This document shows positions 61,626 to 64,000 of a stretch of 64,000 nucleotides of DNA, piece after piece. A model generated the notes under the pieces. The model was not told where the DNA came from. It searched no databases and was given only the letters and a program-made list of their open reading frames with translations. Position numbers and translations under genes: made by a program. Every line of letters begins with the position of its first letter. Positions within the stretch are counted from its first letter, which is position 1. Source of the DNA: Aquibacillus sediminis (GTDB lineage Bacteria > Bacillota > Bacilli > Bacillales > Amphibacillaceae); NCBI RefSeq assembly GCF_005870085.1, contig NZ_SZNM01000019.1, positions 1-64,000 on the forward strand, written 5' to 3'.

Positions 61626-62513
61626 TTACTCTTTCACATGATAGTCTTGATATACCTCGCGCTTTGGTAGCTTTCTTTCTTCTGCGACCTTTTTAATGGC
61701 ATCTTTACTCTTGTAATTCTCTATTTCAATATAATGGTTAACATGTTGTTCAATGGAAAGGTTACTCCACCACAACAGTTCACTGCTAGAATCTTGTTCG
61801 TGATTACCTTCTACGACAATACAAAATTCACCTTTAAGGGTAGCTTGTTTTGCCCAATCGATTACTTCTTCTAAAGACCCTCTTACCACTTCTTCAAAAC
61901 GTTTGGTTAATTCACGGGCAATAGATATATCACGATTCCCTAATTTTTTATGTAAATATTCTAATGTATCATTAATTCGATGTGGAGACTCGTAAAAAAG
62001 AAGTGTAGCTCTTATTGTTCTTAAGTAGTCCATTTCCTGGTCACGGTCCTTTTTCTTTCTTGGAAGGAAGCCATAAAAATAAAATTCTTTTGTAGAAATT
62101 CCTGATCCAACTAATGCACATAATGCTGCATTTGCTCCTGGTAGTACAACAACATGTATGTCTTCTTCAACAGCAGCCTTAACTATCTCATATCCTGGAT
62201 CTGATATAGCGGGCATCCCAGCATCACTGACTAAAGCGATATCCGAACCACTTTTAAGCAAGTCAATCATTTTCGACTCACGTGCCACTTTATTGTGTTC
62301 ATGATAACTCATTAGCTGTTTATCTATTTCAAAGTAATGAAGTAACTTTTTCGTATTACGAGTATCCTCTGCTGCAATGATATCCACTTCTTTTAAGGTT
62401 TTTAATCCTCGCAATGTAATATCGTCTAAATTACCAATTGGAGTTGGGACTATATAAAGCGTTCCATTATTCGTTTGTGTTTGAAAACTAAATTGTGTCT
62501 TCAATTTGATCAT
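61626..62513 (-). CDS. rsmI: 16S rRNA 2'-O-methyltransferase RsmI
   Basis: Methylates C1402 of 16S rRNA on the ribose. The 295 residues have the tetrapyrrole-methylase fold: IVPTPIGNLDDITLRGL, AEDTRNTKKLL, LVSDAGMPAISDPGYE and VVLPGANAALCALVGSG. It overlaps yazA by 26 bp; AAGGAAAGG precedes the ATG. Confidence 0.95.
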   Translation of the reverse strand: MIKLKTQFSFQTQTNNGTLYIVPTPIGNLDDITLRGLKTLKEVDIIAAEDTRNTKKLLHYFEIDKQLMSYHEHNKVARESKMIDLLKSGSDIALVSDAGMPAISDPGYEIVKAAVEEDIHVVVLPGANAALCALVGSGISTKEFYFYGFLPRKKKDRDQEMDYLRTIRATLLFYESPHRINDTLEYLHKKLGNRDISIARELTKRFEEVVRGSLEEVIDWAKQATLKGEFCIVVEGNHEQDSSSELLWWSNLSIEQHVNHYIEIENYKSKDAIKKVAEERKLPKREVYQDYHVKE

Positions 62514-62778
62514 GCCTTTCCTTATAAGAAATAACTAAGTCTTGTTTTTCCTTTCGACTTAATTGCTTAATTTTGTATTCCATTTGCATTGCCTTACGCT
62601 TAGATGTGAACAGTTGCTTATACACTAATTGAAAAGGACCCCTCCCTCTTGTATACTTTGCTCCTTTTCCAATCTCATGCATGTGTAACCTATGTTCTAA
62701 ATTGTTGGTATAGCCTGTATAGTAGCTTCCATCTTTGCAGTGTAGAATATAAACATAATGATTATCTTGCTTTACCAT
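62488..62778 (-). CDS. yazA: GIY-YIG domain protein YazA
   Basis: A 96-residue UPF0213-type protein: [19 protein letters not shown] is the GIY-YIG motif, followed by the conserved Arg (LEHRL) and Glu ([10 protein letters not shown]). This family is related to nuclease domains, but cellular function is unknown. GAGG precedes the ATG. It overlaps yabB by 17 bp and rsmI by 26 bp, so the three are one translational unit. Confidence 0.92.
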   Translation of the reverse strand: MVKQDNHYVYILHCKDGSYYTGYTNNLEHRLHMHEIGKGAKYTRGRGPFQLVYKQLFTSKRKAMQMEYKIKQLSRKEKQDLVISYKERHDQIEDTI

Positions 62779-63511
62779 AGATAATTTCCTCTAATTCCTT
62801 TGTATACTGTCCAGCATGATCAAACGCATATAATGGAGGAAGGATCTTCAAATCTGGATTACCATCCCTTACCCCCTCAATTAATAGCGTATTCGCTTCT
62901 CTTCCTTGTTTTGGATAAACGAGTCGCATTCGCTTTGGTTCTATTTTATACTTTTTAAATAAGGTAAGAATCTCCACTAAACGACCTGGTCGATGAACCA
63001 TCGACACCTTTCCACCTGAGCGAACAAGTTTACTACAGGCAAGCACCACATCCTCTAAACTACAAAAAATTTCGTGCCGAGCAATGGTCAAATAATCATT
63101 TTTATTTTGCTGCTCTTTTTCCTTCGTTTTAAAATAAGGAGGGTTACACGTAACGACATCAAATTTATTATTGCCATATCGACTTGGCATCTCTTTTAAG
63201 TCACCATGAATCAATTGTATTTGTTCTTGTAGTCCATTTAACTCAATATTTCTTATTGCCATATCATAAACCCTATCTTGTATTTCCACGCCTGTAATTG
63301 CTGCTTTTGACCTTTTACTTAACAATAAGGGAATAACCGCATTTCCTGTGCAAAGATCCATTATTTTACCTCTTTTGATAGGAACATAAGCAAAGTCTGC
63401 AAGCAAAACAGCATCCATAGAAAAGGCACCAATTGATGGACTTTGAATAATACGCATATTCTCTTCTGCTAATAAATCATCTAAACGTTCATCATCTTTA
63501 AGTTGAACCAT
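62762..63511 (-). CDS. yabB: tRNA1(Val) adenine-N6 methyltransferase-like protein (YabB/TrmN6)
   Basis: A 249-residue SAM-dependent methyltransferase. Motif I reads [14 protein letters not shown], and the adenine-N6 catalytic motif is CNPPYF. E. coli YfiC/TrmN6 of this family methylates A37 of tRNA-Val; the Bacillus substrate is less certain. AAGGAG precedes the ATG. It starts the yabB-yazA-rsmI unit; beyond it lies repeat copy 10. Confidence 0.9.
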   Translation of the reverse strand: MVQLKDDERLDDLLAEENMRIIQSPSIGAFSMDAVLLADFAYVPIKRGKIMDLCTGNAVIPLLLSKRSKAAITGVEIQDRVYDMAIRNIELNGLQEQIQLIHGDLKEMPSRYGNNKFDVVTCNPPYFKTKEKEQQNKNDYLTIARHEIFCSLEDVVLACSKLVRSGGKVSMVHRPGRLVEILTLFKKYKIEPKRMRLVYPKQGREANTLLIEGVRDGNPDLKILPPLYAFDHAGQYTKELEEIIYGKAR

Positions 63512-63563
63512 TGCTGTACTCCTTTATTTTAGTTCCAATATTCACATCACAGATAGCCACTTT

Positions 63564-64000
63564 TTGTTGCACATAATTTGTATTATGCGACATAACTCGC
63601 CACTTCTTCTAAAAAAATGAGTGCTTAAAAGTCGCTACGGCAATACACTACGCTTTCCTGTGGGGGCTGGTGAGCCTCCTCGTTCGTACCTCACTGCGGG
63701 GTCTCACCGATGAACTTTTGGGATTACAGGCTAAATCCGTCCTTGTCGGACAACGCCTGCATAACCCTTGCCGGGCCTCGGGAGTCTCCGTGTATTTCCT
63801 CCGCTGTTCGAGTGCATTGAACTTTGAAGAGTGGTTGTTTCATATGTAATTAATAATTACAATACATTTCCCTCTGAATGATTATGTATACGCACTTATC
63901 ATTAATCAGAAAACTCACACCAGCGAAGGCAGAATACGTAGACTCCTATGGGAACAGCACGAGTCGAAGATCCACTTGGTAAAGTGGTTTTCTTTACCAA
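63564..64000. repeat. composite palindromic repeat, copy 10 (cut by the window edge)
   Basis: Left end TTGCACATAATTTGTATTATGCGACATAAC is the usual terminus. The A half (GTCGCTACGGCAATACACTACG, about 63631, to GTGTATTTCCTCCGCTG, 63789) carries the ACAGGCTAAATCCGTCC...GGCCTCGGGAG insert shared with copy 7. The B half starts at GCGAAGGCAGAATACG (63922). The cassette CTTGGTAAAG...CTTTACCAA (63975-64000) is being entered when the window ends. Confidence 0.88.

Overview
The window is a low-GC chromosomal segment of an endospore-forming Firmicute of the family Bacillaceae. Gene order follows, almost gene for gene but in reverse, the Bacillus subtilis stretch yabB - yazA - rsmI - metS - tatD - yabE - rnmV - ksgA - yabG - veg - sspF - ispE - purR - spoVG - glmU - prs - ctc - pth - fin - mfd - spoVT - spoVB - yabN - yabO - yabP - yabQ - divIC - yabR - spoIIE - yabS - yabT - tilS - hpt - ftsH - coaX - hslO - cysK - folP - folB - folK - yazB - lysS - rrn. 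Acidic protein tails, a betaine-binding lipoprotein gene and the intergenic repeat family suggest a halotolerant group such as Oceanobacillus, Virgibacillus or Gracilibacillus; that placement is inference.

Layout, left to right; genes are on the minus strand unless stated. 1-520: leader and tandem promoters of an rRNA operon that leaves the left edge, then lysS. 2.4-8.4 kb: folate genes, cysK, a foldase-like protein, hslO and coaX. 9-17.7 kb: ftsH, hpt, tilS, a kinase, a von Willebrand A protein and spoIIE. 18.4 kb: a plus-strand tRNA-Met with a damaged T-arm. 18.6-27.7 kb: an island absent from this place in B. subtilis, made of two divergent operons. The minus operon is apbE-dmkA-ecfA1-ecfA2-ecfT; the plus operon is ndh2-eetA-eetB-dmkB. 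Together they match the flavin-based extracellular electron transfer locus described in Listeria, here with its own ECF ATPases. The two promoters overlap and carry two Rex/Fnr-type palindromes. 28-29.7 kb: a betaine-binding lipoprotein gene broken by a TAG codon, and a small lipoprotein whose leader carries a third such palindrome. 30.5-64 kb: the conserved sporulation, division, translation and cell-wall block, interrupted by a glcT-ptsG pair inserted between spoVT and spoVB.

Ten intergenic loci carry copies of a 0.3-0.7 kb composite palindromic repeat family. The fullest copies end in inverted repeats of about 30 bp and contain one or two GC-rich inner palindromes with exchangeable hairpin cassettes. 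Separate repeats are a 7 x 51 bp tandem array upstream of tatD and a 153 bp terminal-inverted-repeat element between spoVG and glmU. The usual neighbours abrB (between metS and rsmI), ridA (between purR and spoVG), dusB (between yazB and lysS) and the pab genes (between cysK and folP) are missing from their B. subtilis positions.

Functionally most of the window is housekeeping and sporulation. The island would take electrons from NADH through a membrane NDH-2 into a dedicated demethylmenaquinone pool, while the ECF/EetB complex and ApbE supply flavin to extracytosolic proteins. No flavinylated acceptor protein is encoded in the window.
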